NCBI GenBank assembly: GCA_964400875.1
Contig: CAYNWK010000019.1
Span: 1 to 41,511, forward strand
DNA length: 41,511 nucleotides
Source of the DNA: CAYNWK01 sp964400875
GTDB lineage: Bacteria > Chloroflexota > Anaerolineae > Anaerolineales > UBA4823
Direction: 5' to 3'
Both the position numbers and the translations under genes were made by a program. Positions 1 through 8,412 of this stretch are shown one piece after another (within the stretch, counting starts at the first letter, position 1; each line of letters opens with the position of its first letter). The notes beneath the pieces are model-generated. The model was not told where the DNA came from. It did not search any database and saw only the letters and a list, made by a program, of their open reading frames with translations.

Positions 1-2
1 GT

Positions 3-128
3 ACTTTTCACGAACAAGGTCTTGTCGAACGGATCGAGCATAAACGCAACGGCGTAGAGATCGACGGACGTTTGCCGGGAAGGTTAGTGGCAAAGTTCAA
101 GCCCTTTGAAAAGGCAACCACAGAGTGA
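3..128 (+). CDS. 3' end of an unknown gene (truncated by window edge)
   Basis: An open frame enters from the left edge and ends at a TGA at 126-128, leaving the last 41 residues (ending KFKPFEKATTE). It is basic and hydrophilic with no motif that I recognise. Its stop overlaps by one base an ATG at 128 (TGATG), so a short reading frame could be translated by coupling. The frame has no internal stop and lies upstream of, and on the same strand as, the small membrane protein. I do not assign a function. It could also be a chance open frame, since only 126 bases are visible. Confidence 0.45.
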   Translation, partial: TFHEQGLVERIEHKRNGVEIDGRLPGRLVAKFKPFEKATTE

Positions 129-174
129 TGAAAAAATTCGAGACCGGTTTGAAACCAGGCTCGTTTGCGATGCT

Positions 175-384
175 ATGAAAAGTTTCAACCAGCTCCTAGA
201 TCGACTGTCGAACTTCTTTGCGCACCGCAAAGGATTATTGCCGTTTAGCGGAATCCTGCTGGTGGCGATCAATGCCTTGCTCCAATTTTATCCTGGGGCG
301 GGTTGGTTTGTAGAATCGAATCTATTACTCCACTTTGGGGTTATATTGGCTATTTTTGGTATTATGCTGGCCTGGGCGTTGTAA
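175..384 (+). CDS. small two-helix membrane protein, function unknown
   Basis: This encodes a 69-residue protein starting at MKSFNQLLDRL. An amphipathic, basic N-terminus (about 20 residues) is followed by two hydrophobic segments, roughly residues 23-38 (SGILLVAINALLQF) and 48-69 (LLLHFGVILAIFGIMLAWAL), which look like two membrane spans with a short loop. I chose the ATG at 175 because the protein then begins with a sensible amphipathic helix. The longer frame from 106 overlaps the preceding gene. The ATG overlaps the TGA of a possible 16-residue peptide (128-178) in an ATGA arrangement. Its last 23 bases overlap the antisense end of pckA. I do not recognise a family; function unknown. Confidence 0.55.
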   Translation: MKSFNQLLDRLSNFFAHRKGLLPFSGILLVAINALLQFYPGAGWFVESNLLLHFGVILAIFGIMLAWAL

Positions 385-2032
385 AGGATTGATCGATTAC
401 TGGGCCGGATTGACGCACCTCCAGGGGGACATCATCCGCAAATTTCTCAAAATTGTTGATAAAACGGGCAGCCAGCTCGCGATAACTCTGTAAATATTGT
501 TGAGGGCTGGACCAGGAAGAAGCGGGATTCAATACTTGATCGGGCACATCCGGACAAGTTTTGGGTACCTGGAAGCCAAAAACCGGGTCGATGGTGTATT
601 CGGATTTCAACAACGAGCCCGAGAGCGCTGCTCTAAGCATGGCGCGCGTATATTGGATGCTGATACGTTTGCCAATCCCGTACGGACCTCCTACCCAACC
701 GGTATTTAACAACCAACAATTGACTTCGTAGCGGGTGATCTTGTTTTTAAGAAGATCAGCATAAAAACTTGGGTTATGAACCATGAACGGGGCCCCAAAA
801 CAAGTGCTGAAGGTTATCTCGGGCTCTTCGCCAAGACCAATCTCCGTGCCACCTACCTTAGCGGTATAACCGGAGATGAAGTGGTAGAGAGCCTGATCGG
901 CGGTAAGCCGGGCGATTGGCGGCATGACCCCCGAGGCGTCACAGGTCAGCATGATAATGTTGCGCGGGTGCCCGCCCATCTTCTCTGGAATGGCGTTATC
1001 GATAAAATCCAAAGGGTAAGATGCGCGTGTATTTTCTGTCCGGGCATCGTCATCCAAGTCAATAGTGCGTGTAACCGGATCGAAGATCACGTTTTCCAGG
1101 ATCGTTCCGTAGCGCCTGGTGCAGGCGTAAATTTCGGGTTCGGCCGCAGGTGAGAGCCTGATTACTTTCGCATAACACCCGCCTTCGAAGTTGAACACCC
1201 CCTGATCGCTCCAACCATGTTCGTCGTCGCCGATCAATTGTCTGGTCGGATCGGCCGACAATGTGGTTTTTCCGGTTCCGGATAACCCGAAGAACAGGGC
1301 GACGTCTCCTTTCGATCCCATGTTCGCCGAGCAGTGCATTGTCATCACTCCTTCGAGCGGGAGCAGGTAATTGAGCACGGTGAATATCGATTTCTTAATT
1401 TCACCGGCGTAGGATGTGTTGCCGATGATACAAATTTTCTCTTCGAAATTTATGGCGATAAACGTGCTTCCCGCCGTTCCATCGATGGAGGGGAAAGCGT
1501 TAAAAGACGGAACAGCGATTAGTGTAAACTCAGGCACATGCCGGCGGAAAGTTTCATTGGTTCCAGGGCTGATGAACATGTTGCGTGCAAAAAGGTTATG
1601 CCAGGCGAGTTCAGTAATGATTCGCACCGGCAGCTGATATTCTGGATCGGCACCTGCGTAGCAATCTTGGACGAATAAGTCTCGCCCCTGAAGATATCCT
1701 TGCAAGCGCGAGTATAGTTCATCGAACTGAGCAAGGTTGTAAGGTCGGTTGTACTCTCCCCACCATATGTGTTCGTCCGTAGTCGGTTCACGCACGATCA
1801 ATTTATCATTGGCAGCTCGGGCGGTATGTTCGCCGGTAGACACCGTGATCGGCCCGCCGTGGGTGATTTTGCCCTCATTCCTAAACACGATCTCTTCGTA
1901 TAACGCTTCTTCTGGTAAATTCCAATAAACCACTCGTTGGTTAACCAGGCCGAGGCTCTCCAGTCCAAAATCACTGCGCAAGGCATTCGCCTGTCCCTGC
2001 GCGGGCGTTTTAATATCTAATAGGTTATTCAT
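362..2032 (-). CDS. pckA: phosphoenolpyruvate carboxykinase (ATP)
   Basis: This enzyme converts oxaloacetate plus ATP to phosphoenolpyruvate, CO2 and ADP, the first committed step of gluconeogenesis from TCA intermediates, in the cytoplasm. The 556-residue length fits the ATP-type family (about 530-540). It shows the kinase P-loop GLSGTGKTTLSAD (about 249-261), followed by the second metal/nucleotide motif GDDEHGW and FNFEGGCYAK, and RYGTILENV downstream, all family hallmarks. The ATG at 2032 sits in an ATGA overlap with the stop of the upstream aminotransferase, which implies translational coupling. An in-frame TTG six bases earlier is possible but less likely. The 3' end overlaps a convergent small gene by 23 bases, and no terminator is visible. 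Identity is very secure. Confidence 0.97.
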   Translation of the reverse strand: MNNLLDIKTPAQGQANALRSDFGLESLGLVNQRVVYWNLPEEALYEEIVFRNEGKITHGGPITVSTGEHTARAANDKLIVREPTTDEHIWWGEYNRPYNLAQFDELYSRLQGYLQGRDLFVQDCYAGADPEYQLPVRIITELAWHNLFARNMFISPGTNETFRRHVPEFTLIAVPSFNAFPSIDGTAGSTFIAINFEEKICIIGNTSYAGEIKKSIFTVLNYLLPLEGVMTMHCSANMGSKGDVALFFGLSGTGKTTLSADPTRQLIGDDEHGWSDQGVFNFEGGCYAKVIRLSPAAEPEIYACTRRYGTILENVIFDPVTRTIDLDDDARTENTRASYPLDFIDNAIPEKMGGHPRNIIMLTCDASGVMPPIARLTADQALYHFISGYTAKVGGTEIGLGEEPEITFSTCFGAPFMVHNPSFYADLLKNKITRYEVNCWLLNTGWVGGPYGIGKRISIQYTRAMLRAALSGSLLKSEYTIDPVFGFQVPKTCPDVPDQVLNPASSWSSPQQYLQSYRELAARFINNFEKFADDVPLEVRQSGPVIDQSFTTPRPA

Positions 2033-3261
2033 AACCAATCTCGAATGAGTTTACGATCACCGATGTATATTTCTTTAGGTGATTCGGGATCGAGCGCCCA
2101 GCGCATCCGCTCGATACCTGTCTTGATATCCTTGACCGAACCTGCATAACTGAGCCTGAGATATCCCTCCATGCCAAATTCCTTGCCTGGGACGGTGACT
2201 ACCAGAGCTTTTTTGAGGAGAAAATTCGAAAGTTCTACTGAGTTTTTCGCAGAACTGGCGCGCAGATAGGCGCGAAAATCGGGCATGCAATAAAAGGTAC
2301 CTTCCGGTTCAACGACGCGAAGATGCCTCAAGGTCTTGAGTTCCTGGACGATCACATTGCGGTTGTTTTCCATTGTTAAGCGTAAATTTTCGACAACGGA
2401 CTGCATGCCTGTCAATGCGCCCTCAGCGGCAGCTTGCAGGAGTATGGCTGGATTGGAGGTAATCTGAGCCTGGATATTGGTCATAACCTCGACCAGAGGT
2501 CGGTTGGCTATGACCCAGCCGATTCGAAATCCGGTCATCCCGTAGAGTTTGGAGACTCCATTGACAACGATGACCTTGGTGTTTTCTATATCCTTTTTGG
2601 TGAAGGCATACCCTGGAACGGCTATGTTCCCATCAAAGACGAGCTTATGGTAAATGTCGTCCATGATCAAGTAAATGCCTTTCGTCTCACAAAATTCAAC
2701 GATCTCGGCGATAAAATCAGCTGGATAAATCACCCCCGAAGGATTGTTTGGGCTGTTCAAGATGATCGCTTTTGTATAGGAGCTGGCGGCTTCGCGAATA
2801 TCCTCCATGCGCGGGTAAAAGCTACCATCCTCAGGCCTGACGATCACCGGTACCCCGTAAACCATCTTGACCATCTCGGGGTAGCTGACCCAATAAGGAG
2901 CCAGGATGATCACCTCGTCCTGTGGCTCGATGATCGCAAAAAGCAAGTTGTAGATGGATTGCTTTGCCCCACTTGTGACAATGATGTTTTCCGGCGCTAC
3001 GCAGCGATTGTAATTGTCTTCAGTATATTGGATGATCGCTTTTTTCAGAGAGGGGATGCCGTCAGTTGGCGTATATTTGATATCCCCCGTGCTTAGTTTG
3101 GCTGCTGAGCTCAGAATTGCCGTGATGGGGGCCTTGTTTTTGGGTTCACCAATGCCTAAATGGATAACCGGTTGACCTTTTTCTCTCAACAGCCTGGCTT
3201 GTTCATTGAGCCTCAACGTCGGCGAATCGACGATCGAGCGGGCTAACTGGCTCATGCTCAT
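2029..3261 (-). CDS. class I/II PLP-dependent aminotransferase (aspartate-aminotransferase-like)
   Basis: This 410-residue fold-type I aminotransferase transfers amino groups between an amino acid and a 2-oxo acid. Visible family motifs are SGAKQSIYNLLFAI (PLP phosphate binding), NSPNNPSG, the Asp-Tyr pair in DDIYHKLVF, the Schiff-base lysine in NGVSKLYGMTGFRIGW, and a C-terminal LRLSYAGS carrying the substrate-carboxylate arginine. It resembles subgroup I-gamma aspartate/prephenate aminotransferases, so aspartate or aromatic specificity is plausible but not proven. The start has an AGGAGAG ribosome-binding site about 8 bases upstream. It is coupled (ATGA) to pckA. If it makes oxaloacetate from aspartate, the pair would feed PEP synthesis directly; this is inference. 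Confidence 0.9.
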   Translation of the reverse strand: MSMSQLARSIVDSPTLRLNEQARLLREKGQPVIHLGIGEPKNKAPITAILSSAAKLSTGDIKYTPTDGIPSLKKAIIQYTEDNYNRCVAPENIIVTSGAKQSIYNLLFAIIEPQDEVIILAPYWVSYPEMVKMVYGVPVIVRPEDGSFYPRMEDIREAASSYTKAIILNSPNNPSGVIYPADFIAEIVEFCETKGIYLIMDDIYHKLVFDGNIAVPGYAFTKKDIENTKVIVVNGVSKLYGMTGFRIGWVIANRPLVEVMTNIQAQITSNPAILLQAAAEGALTGMQSVVENLRLTMENNRNVIVQELKTLRHLRVVEPEGTFYCMPDFRAYLRASSAKNSVELSNFLLKKALVVTVPGKEFGMEGYLRLSYAGSVKDIKTGIERMRWALDPESPKEIYIGDRKLIRDWL

Positions 3262-3306
3262 AGGGTCCTGCTCTCCTGATGCTTCAAATATTATCCCGTG
3301 AAAACG

Positions 3307-3335
3307 AGTCTATCCTGATTTGATCGCTCCGTCAA
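3307..3335 (-). promoter_or_regulatory. promoter for the aminotransferase-pckA operon
   Basis: Read on the minus strand there is a TTGACG -35 box (3330-3335), a 17-base spacer and a TAGACT -10 box (3307-3312), about 45 bases ahead of the aminotransferase start. The -35 matches the consensus at five of six positions and the -10 at four of six. The rest of the 3262-3476 gap, which separates divergent genes, shows no equally good plus-strand promoter. Confidence 0.5.
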
Positions 3336-3476
3336 TGTGACTTATCTCATCAAGTCTACTTGACAAAACCCCGTATACTTCCCCTACCGGGGCTACTAAC
3401 AAAGAGCAATACCGAACCTGCTCGACTCCTATGGTTTAATAGCTCCTGAGAACATCTGTTGTTGGTAATTAATACG

Positions 3477-4043
3477 ATGCCTGGAAATTATCTCGTTTTT
3501 TATAAACCCTATGGAGTGCTTTCTTCCTTCACCGACCCGGAAGGTCAGGGCCGTCCTTGTCTGGCTGATTACATCCCCATACCCGGCGTCTATGCTGCAG
3601 GCAGGCTGGATAAGAATTCGGAAGGGTTGATGCTCCTTACCGATGATGGGCAGCTCAACCACCGTATAACACACCCGGATTTCGAGCATACCAAGACGTA
3701 TTTCACCCAGGTTGAGGGGACAATTGGTGAAGAAGCGGTCGAAACCTTATCTCAGGGGCTCGCTCTTGGCGATTTTCATACGCTGCCAGCGGACGTGAGC
3801 ATTATCCCCGAACCCGATCTACCCCCTAAGTCGGTGCCGGTCCGCGATTACCATCCAACCAGCTGGTTGAAGATCACACTTCGCGAAGGGAAAAAGCATC
3901 AAGTGAGGCGCATGACTGCAGCGGTTGGCTACCCAACACTGCGGCTGTTTCGCATAGCCATTGGAGAGCTCACCCTGGAGGGATTAAAACCGGGGGAGTG
4001 GCGATATCTTGATTCTAAAGAAGTACAGTTATTGACCGTATGA
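3477..4043 (+). CDS. RsuA/RluE-family 23S rRNA pseudouridine synthase
   Basis: This 188-residue enzyme isomerises a uridine in rRNA to pseudouridine. It has the lean RluE layout, a catalytic domain with no N-terminal S4 domain. Motif I is FYKPYGVLSSFTD near the N-terminus. The catalytic-aspartate motif is AAGRLDKNSEGLMLLTDDG, followed by the KTYF strand. The late basic motif REGKKHQVRRMTAAVGYPTLRLFR is typical of the RsuA group. The nearest well-known relative is E. coli RluE (23S U2457). I chose ATG 3477; an in-frame TTG at 3459 would add six residues, and neither has a strong ribosome-binding site. The stop overlaps the next start (ATGA), so it is co-translated with the large dehydrogenase. 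Confidence 0.88.
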   Translation: MPGNYLVFYKPYGVLSSFTDPEGQGRPCLADYIPIPGVYAAGRLDKNSEGLMLLTDDGQLNHRITHPDFEHTKTYFTQVEGTIGEEAVETLSQGLALGDFHTLPADVSIIPEPDLPPKSVPVRDYHPTSWLKITLREGKKHQVRRMTAAVGYPTLRLFRIAIGELTLEGLKPGEWRYLDSKEVQLLTV

Positions 4044-7000
4044 TGCCAATGTCGAACCAGACTCCTGTGATCGACCTCGTCGAGGCGCTGCGCCGGGAGA
4101 TCAGCGGCGAAATCCGGGTCGATCTTCCTACTCTCGTTCTATACAGCACGGATGCCTCTATTTATCAGATTCAACCCCTGGGAGTCGTTTTTCCCAAAAC
4201 GGTTGATGATCTGGCGGTTATAGTGGAGACTGCTGCGGCCTTTCGGGTACCCATTCTCGCTCGAGGAGCCGGATCGAGCCTTGCCGGACAGGCCGTCGGA
4301 GAAGCCTTGATCGTCGATTGTTCCAAGTACCTCGATAAGCATATCGAGATCCATCCCGAAAACAAAACGGCCGTTGTCGATCCAGGTGTGATCCTCTCTA
4401 ATCTCAACCAAGCCGCGGGCATTCATGGTCTGCAGTTTGGCCCTGATCCGGCTTCGGCTGACCGCGCAACCATGGGAGGCAGTATCGCGAGTAATGCCAG
4501 CGGGGCGCACTCTATCCGCTATGGGATGACCGCGGATCACTTACTGTCTGTTGATGTAGTTCTTGCGGACGGAACGCTGGCAACGTTCTCTGCCCAGCCA
4601 CTCGATCAGGCCCGGCATCACGTTGGTTTGGCGCTGGATGCACCTGCAGAACGGGTCCCCGGTATCGAGGCGAATCTCCTGAGAACTGCCTTGGAAATCC
4701 AGGAGAAAAAAGCGCAGGTAATTCGTCAGAATTGGCCAAAGGTCTGGCGCCGGGCTTCCGGGTATAACCTGAATTATTTATTGCCATGGTCGCCTTCATC
4801 ACCTCCGGAGTGGCTTGATGGTGAGGATTATCCACCTGGCGACCTCGATCATATCAATTTGGCGCCCATAATTGCCGGTTCGGAAGGGACGTTAGCTGTG
4901 ATCCGGCGGGCGACGGTCAGGTTGGTTCCGAAATCGAGCCATACGGTACTCGGTGTTCTCCCGTTTGGAAGTTTATACGAGGCTTGCGACGCAGTCCCCG
5001 AGCTGCTGGAACGCAGTCCCTCGGCGATTGAACTCTTGCCGCGCAGCCTGATTCGTCTGGCAAGATCGATACCGGCGTACGCACACCAATTGGGCTTTCT
5101 CGATCAACTCAGCGAAGATGGTAGAGACCCTGCGGCTTTGTTGATCGTTGAATTTGAGGGAGATCGTAAGGAAGGACTGAAGGTAAAAGCTGCGCAGCTT
5201 GGTAATAATGTACTGATCGCTGAGTCGATTTCCGATCAGGCGCAGATCTGGTCAGTGCGTAAGATGGGCTTAGGTATTTTAATGTCTCGACCAGGTGAGC
5301 CTAAACCGGTCGCGATCATCGAGGACCTGAGCGTTCCGGTCGAGCGTTTGGGTGAGTACGTACGGGAGTTGGAACGGATTTTTGAGGCTCATGGTACTAA
5401 AGGCGACTTTTACGCCCACGCTTCGGCAGGATGCCTGCACGTCCGTCCCTTGATTAACTTGAAAGACCAAGTTGGAGTAAAAAGGCTACGTTCCATTGCC
5501 CGCCAGGCTATCGATCTGGTGGTTAGCATGGGAGGCGCTTCGACGGGCGAGCATGGCGACGGCCTGGCGCGGTCGGAATGGACCGAGAAGGTATTTGGAA
5601 GTGAAATTGTGGAAGTATTTACTGCCTTAAAACGAGCCGCGGACCCGCTTGGGCTTCTGAACCCCGGGAAAATCTTGAGTGCACCGCCTATTGACGAGAA
5701 TTTACGATTCGGCCCGGATTATAAAGTCAAGGTCTGGGCGACCGCTCTGGACTTTTCAAAAGAGGCCGGCCTCCCCGGGGCCATCGAGCTGTGTAACGGT
5801 GCGGGAGTCTGCCGCAAAGGGGATGGGGTGATGTGTCCCTCTTTTCAGGCGACGGCCAACGAGATGCACAGCACACGCGGGCGAGCGAATTTGATGAGAG
5901 CAATGATCTCCGGAAAATTTGAACAGGAGCATCAGGCTGAAGAAATCGTCTTCGAAGCGTTGGATCTCTGTTTGGCATGTAAAGGCTGTAAGGCCGAGTG
6001 CCCTTCAGCCGTTGATATGGCCAAACTTAAGTATGAGTTCCTTCAGCGATACTATTCGAAAAACGGTGCAGGAGCCCACAAAAGAAAGGCGCGTGATTAT
6101 CTTTTCGCTTATATCGATAGTTTTGCCAGGCTAGGCCTTCCGCTGGCAGGCTTGATCAACCGAGTATTAAGGATTGGTTTGGTTAAGAGCTTGGGAAAAA
6201 AAACCATCGGGATATCAGCAAAACGGACTCTGCCGGCTCTACAGCGTAAATCCTTTCGGACCTATATAGATTCTGCCAGGCTAATTGTCGATTCGGATGC
6301 GCCCGACAATCTGGAGCGGAAAGCATTGCAAGAGCGTGAACAAGTACTCTTTCTCATCGATCCCTTCACAGAATATTTTTACCCCGAGAATGGGATTGCT
6401 GCTATTGAAGTCCTGGTTCAGGCTGGCTGCAAGCCAATCGCGCTCCCCGTGATCGGCGCTGGCCGTACAGAGATTTCAAAGGGATTTCTGTCCGCAGCAA
6501 GGAGGCAGGCAGCGAAAGTTGTTGAGTCTATTAATCAATTCGACCCAGAGGGGAGCTTGCCTGTAGTTGGGGTAGAGCCTTCGGAGATCTACTCACTCAA
6601 GGATGAGTATCCGGACCTTCTCTTTGGCGACAGGCGTGTCGAGAGCTTGAAAGAACGCGCCTACACTCTGGAGGAATTCCTTATTCGGCCTGGGAGAGAC
6701 GAGTTAGAATCTAGAGTAATGCGCATAGCCATTACCCCACAGAACAACAAACCCACTATATACCTACACGGACACTGCTACCAAAAAGCACAACCACCAG
6801 CCGCGGATGGATTTGCCACTGGAGTCGCCGCAACACTGGGAATGCTCAGGAAAGCAGGTTACGAAGTTAGATTAATTGAGGCTGGCTGCTGTGGGATGGC
6901 TGGTGCGTTCGGCTACGAACGCGAACATTACGAACTTTCCATGCAAATTGGTGAACTCAAACTCTTTCCAGCGGTGCGAAAGGCGGTTGAAGCAGGGGAG

Positions 7001-7111
7001 GAGACCATCATCTGCGCACCAGGAATATCCTGCCAATCGCAGATTTTTGACGGGACCGGCGTCACGGCTATCCACCCAATCCAGCTGATCCATAGATTGT
7101 TGACCAGTTAG
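4040..7111 (+). CDS. FAD- and Fe-S-binding D-2-hydroxyacid dehydrogenase, YdiJ-like
   Basis: This 1023-residue fusion oxidises a D-2-hydroxyacid and passes electrons through FAD and iron-sulphur clusters. The N-terminal PCMH-type FAD domain shows RGAGSSLAGQAVGEALIVD (about 80-100) and GGSIASNASGAHSIRYG. The FAD-oxidase C-terminal domain ends with STGEHGDGLARSEW and LGLLNPGK. Cysteine motifs follow: CNGAGVCRKGDGVMCPSF and CLACKGCKAECPSAVDMAK. The C-terminal CCG domain carries CCGMAGAFGYEREHYELSMQ. Size and order match E. coli YdiJ, a D-2-hydroxyglutarate dehydrogenase; D-lactate is the main alternative substrate. It is coupled to the pseudouridine synthase by ATGA. Its stop overlaps the sucB stop tail to tail. 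Nearby sucAB makes a 2-oxoglutarate-related substrate attractive, by inference. Confidence 0.88.
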   Translation: MMPMSNQTPVIDLVEALRREISGEIRVDLPTLVLYSTDASIYQIQPLGVVFPKTVDDLAVIVETAAAFRVPILARGAGSSLAGQAVGEALIVDCSKYLDKHIEIHPENKTAVVDPGVILSNLNQAAGIHGLQFGPDPASADRATMGGSIASNASGAHSIRYGMTADHLLSVDVVLADGTLATFSAQPLDQARHHVGLALDAPAERVPGIEANLLRTALEIQEKKAQVIRQNWPKVWRRASGYNLNYLLPWSPSSPPEWLDGEDYPPGDLDHINLAPIIAGSEGTLAVIRRATVRLVPKSSHTVLGVLPFGSLYEACDAVPELLERSPSAIELLPRSLIRLARSIPAYAHQLGFLDQLSEDGRDPAALLIVEFEGDRKEGLKVKAAQLGNNVLIAESISDQAQIWSVRKMGLGILMSRPGEPKPVAIIEDLSVPVERLGEYVRELERIFEAHGTKGDFYAHASAGCLHVRPLINLKDQVGVKRLRSIARQAIDLVVSMGGASTGEHGDGLARSEWTEKVFGSEIVEVFTALKRAADPLGLLNPGKILSAPPIDENLRFGPDYKVKVWATALDFSKEAGLPGAIELCNGAGVCRKGDGVMCPSFQATANEMHSTRGRANLMRAMISGKFEQEHQAEEIVFEALDLCLACKGCKAECPSAVDMAKLKYEFLQRYYSKNGAGAHKRKARDYLFAYIDSFARLGLPLAGLINRVLRIGLVKSLGKKTIGISAKRTLPALQRKSFRTYIDSARLIVDSDAPDNLERKALQEREQVLFLIDPFTEYFYPENGIAAIEVLVQAGCKPIALPVIGAGRTEISKGFLSAARRQAAKVVESINQFDPEGSLPVVGVEPSEIYSLKDEYPDLLFGDRRVESLKERAYTLEEFLIRPGRDELESRVMRIAITPQNNKPTIYLHGHCYQKAQPPAADGFATGVAATLGMLRKAGYEVRLIEAGCCGMAGAFGYEREHYELSMQIGELKLFPAVRKAVEAGEETIICAPGISCQSQIFDGTGVTAIHPIQLIHRLLTS

Positions 7112-8409
7112 CCTTCGAGCAGAAGAATCTCGGGATCCTCAATGAAAGCTTTGATTTGAGCCAGGTATTGCACCGCCTCGCGGCCGTCAACGATTCGGTG
7201 ATCGTAGCTCAACGCCAGATACATCATCGGTCGAATCACGACTTCGCCATCTCGTGCTATCGGTCGCTCCTCGATACGGTGCATACCTAAAATGCTGACC
7301 TGCGGGGGATTAAGTATCGGAGTGCTTAACAACGAGCCAAATACACCGCCATTCGTAATGGTGAATGTTCCACCGCGCAGATCCTCGATCGCCAATGTCC
7401 CTCCCCGGGTTTTTTCCACGAATTCGTTCACTTGCCGTTCTATCTCAGCGAACGTAAGCCGGTCAGCATCGCGAAGCACTGGCACGACCAATCCCTCTTC
7501 AGCTCCAATGGCAATTCCAATGTCGTAATAATGCTTCAATATGATTTCATCCTGATCCAGCTCAGCGTTCAAGCGAGGGAATTGCTTCAAGGCGCCCACT
7601 GCAGCCTTCACAAAAAATGGCATAAAGCCTAATTTAACGCCATAGGTTTCTCGAAAGGATTCTCTTCGTCGTCTGCGCAGTTCTATAACCGCGCTCATGT
7701 CTACATCGTTGAAGGTAGTCAACATGGCCGCATTATGCTGGGCATCCAGTAGCCGGGAAGCGATCGTTCGTCTCCTGCGAGACATGCGGATTCGTTCTTC
7801 ACGGCGACCACTGGACTGTTCCTTTGCGATTTCTTCCGCCGGTTTTTCTGTTACCCTTGCCTGGGCCTGTTTCACTCTTAGAGACTGCTTTTCTCCTTGT
7901 AAAGGTTTAGTCTTTTCTTGCTCCATGTAGCGCTCAATATCTTCTTTTGTGATGCGGCTCCCAGGACCATCTCCAGTCAGCGCGGAAATATCAATATCGT
8001 GTTCTTGAGCGAAACGTCGCGCGACAGGCGTAATTCTCCCCACGGCTGCATTTCGTTCTGTAATTTCCTCGGAATGCGCTGGTTCTGATTCTTCTAGATT
8101 TAATTCTTTTACCGCTTCAGTTCCAACGGCAGGTTCGGGTGGTTCTTCAGGTTTACCCCCATCACTTTCTGGAAGATCTTCGATGACGCCCAAAACATCT
8201 CCTACCTGAACGTCTTCCCCCGTCTCGACCCTGATTTCTCCCAAGGTGCCATTTTGGGCAGCGCCAATTTCCAGGTCGACTTTATCGGTTTCGAGCTCGA
8301 CGATCGGTTCGCCAACCGAAACGCGCTCACCCTGATTCTTCAACCAGTTCGTAACAGTGGCCTCGACCACCGATTCGCCTAATTCCGGGACAATAATTTC
8401 ACTGGGCAT
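7108..8409 (-). CDS. sucB: 2-oxoglutarate dehydrogenase E2, dihydrolipoyl succinyltransferase
   Basis: This is the E2 core of the 2-oxoglutarate dehydrogenase complex; it moves the succinyl group from lipoamide to CoA. In order, the 433 residues hold: a lipoyl domain with modified Lys43 in ELETDKVDLEIG; an acidic Pro/Glu-rich linker (about 85-120); an E3/E1-binding domain (about 125-165, RITPVARRFAQEHDID); a second charged linker; and the acyltransferase domain ending with catalytic SYDHRIVDGREA (His404, Asp408). It starts three bases after the sucA stop with an AAGGGA ribosome-binding site, so it is co-translated with E1. The linker and E1 partner argue for the succinyl enzyme rather than pyruvate E2. 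No E3 (lpd) gene lies in the window. Confidence 0.95.
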   Translation of the reverse strand: MPSEIIVPELGESVVEATVTNWLKNQGERVSVGEPIVELETDKVDLEIGAAQNGTLGEIRVETGEDVQVGDVLGVIEDLPESDGGKPEEPPEPAVGTEAVKELNLEESEPAHSEEITERNAAVGRITPVARRFAQEHDIDISALTGDGPGSRITKEDIERYMEQEKTKPLQGEKQSLRVKQAQARVTEKPAEEIAKEQSSGRREERIRMSRRRRTIASRLLDAQHNAAMLTTFNDVDMSAVIELRRRRRESFRETYGVKLGFMPFFVKAAVGALKQFPRLNAELDQDEIILKHYYDIGIAIGAEEGLVVPVLRDADRLTFAEIERQVNEFVEKTRGGTLAIEDLRGGTFTITNGGVFGSLLSTPILNPPQVSILGMHRIEERPIARDGEVVIRPMMYLALSYDHRIVDGREAVQYLAQIKAFIEDPEILLLEG

Positions 8410-8412
8410 ATC

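Noticed and set aside
2434..3096. 220-codon plus-strand open frame opposite the aminotransferase gene
   Set aside because: It is a shadow of a clear PLP enzyme on the minus strand. The product lacks any motif and has no ribosome-binding site.
3360..3400. Plus-strand promoter starting with TTGACA at 3360 for the pseudouridine synthase
   Set aside because: No acceptable -10 box lies 16-18 bases downstream.
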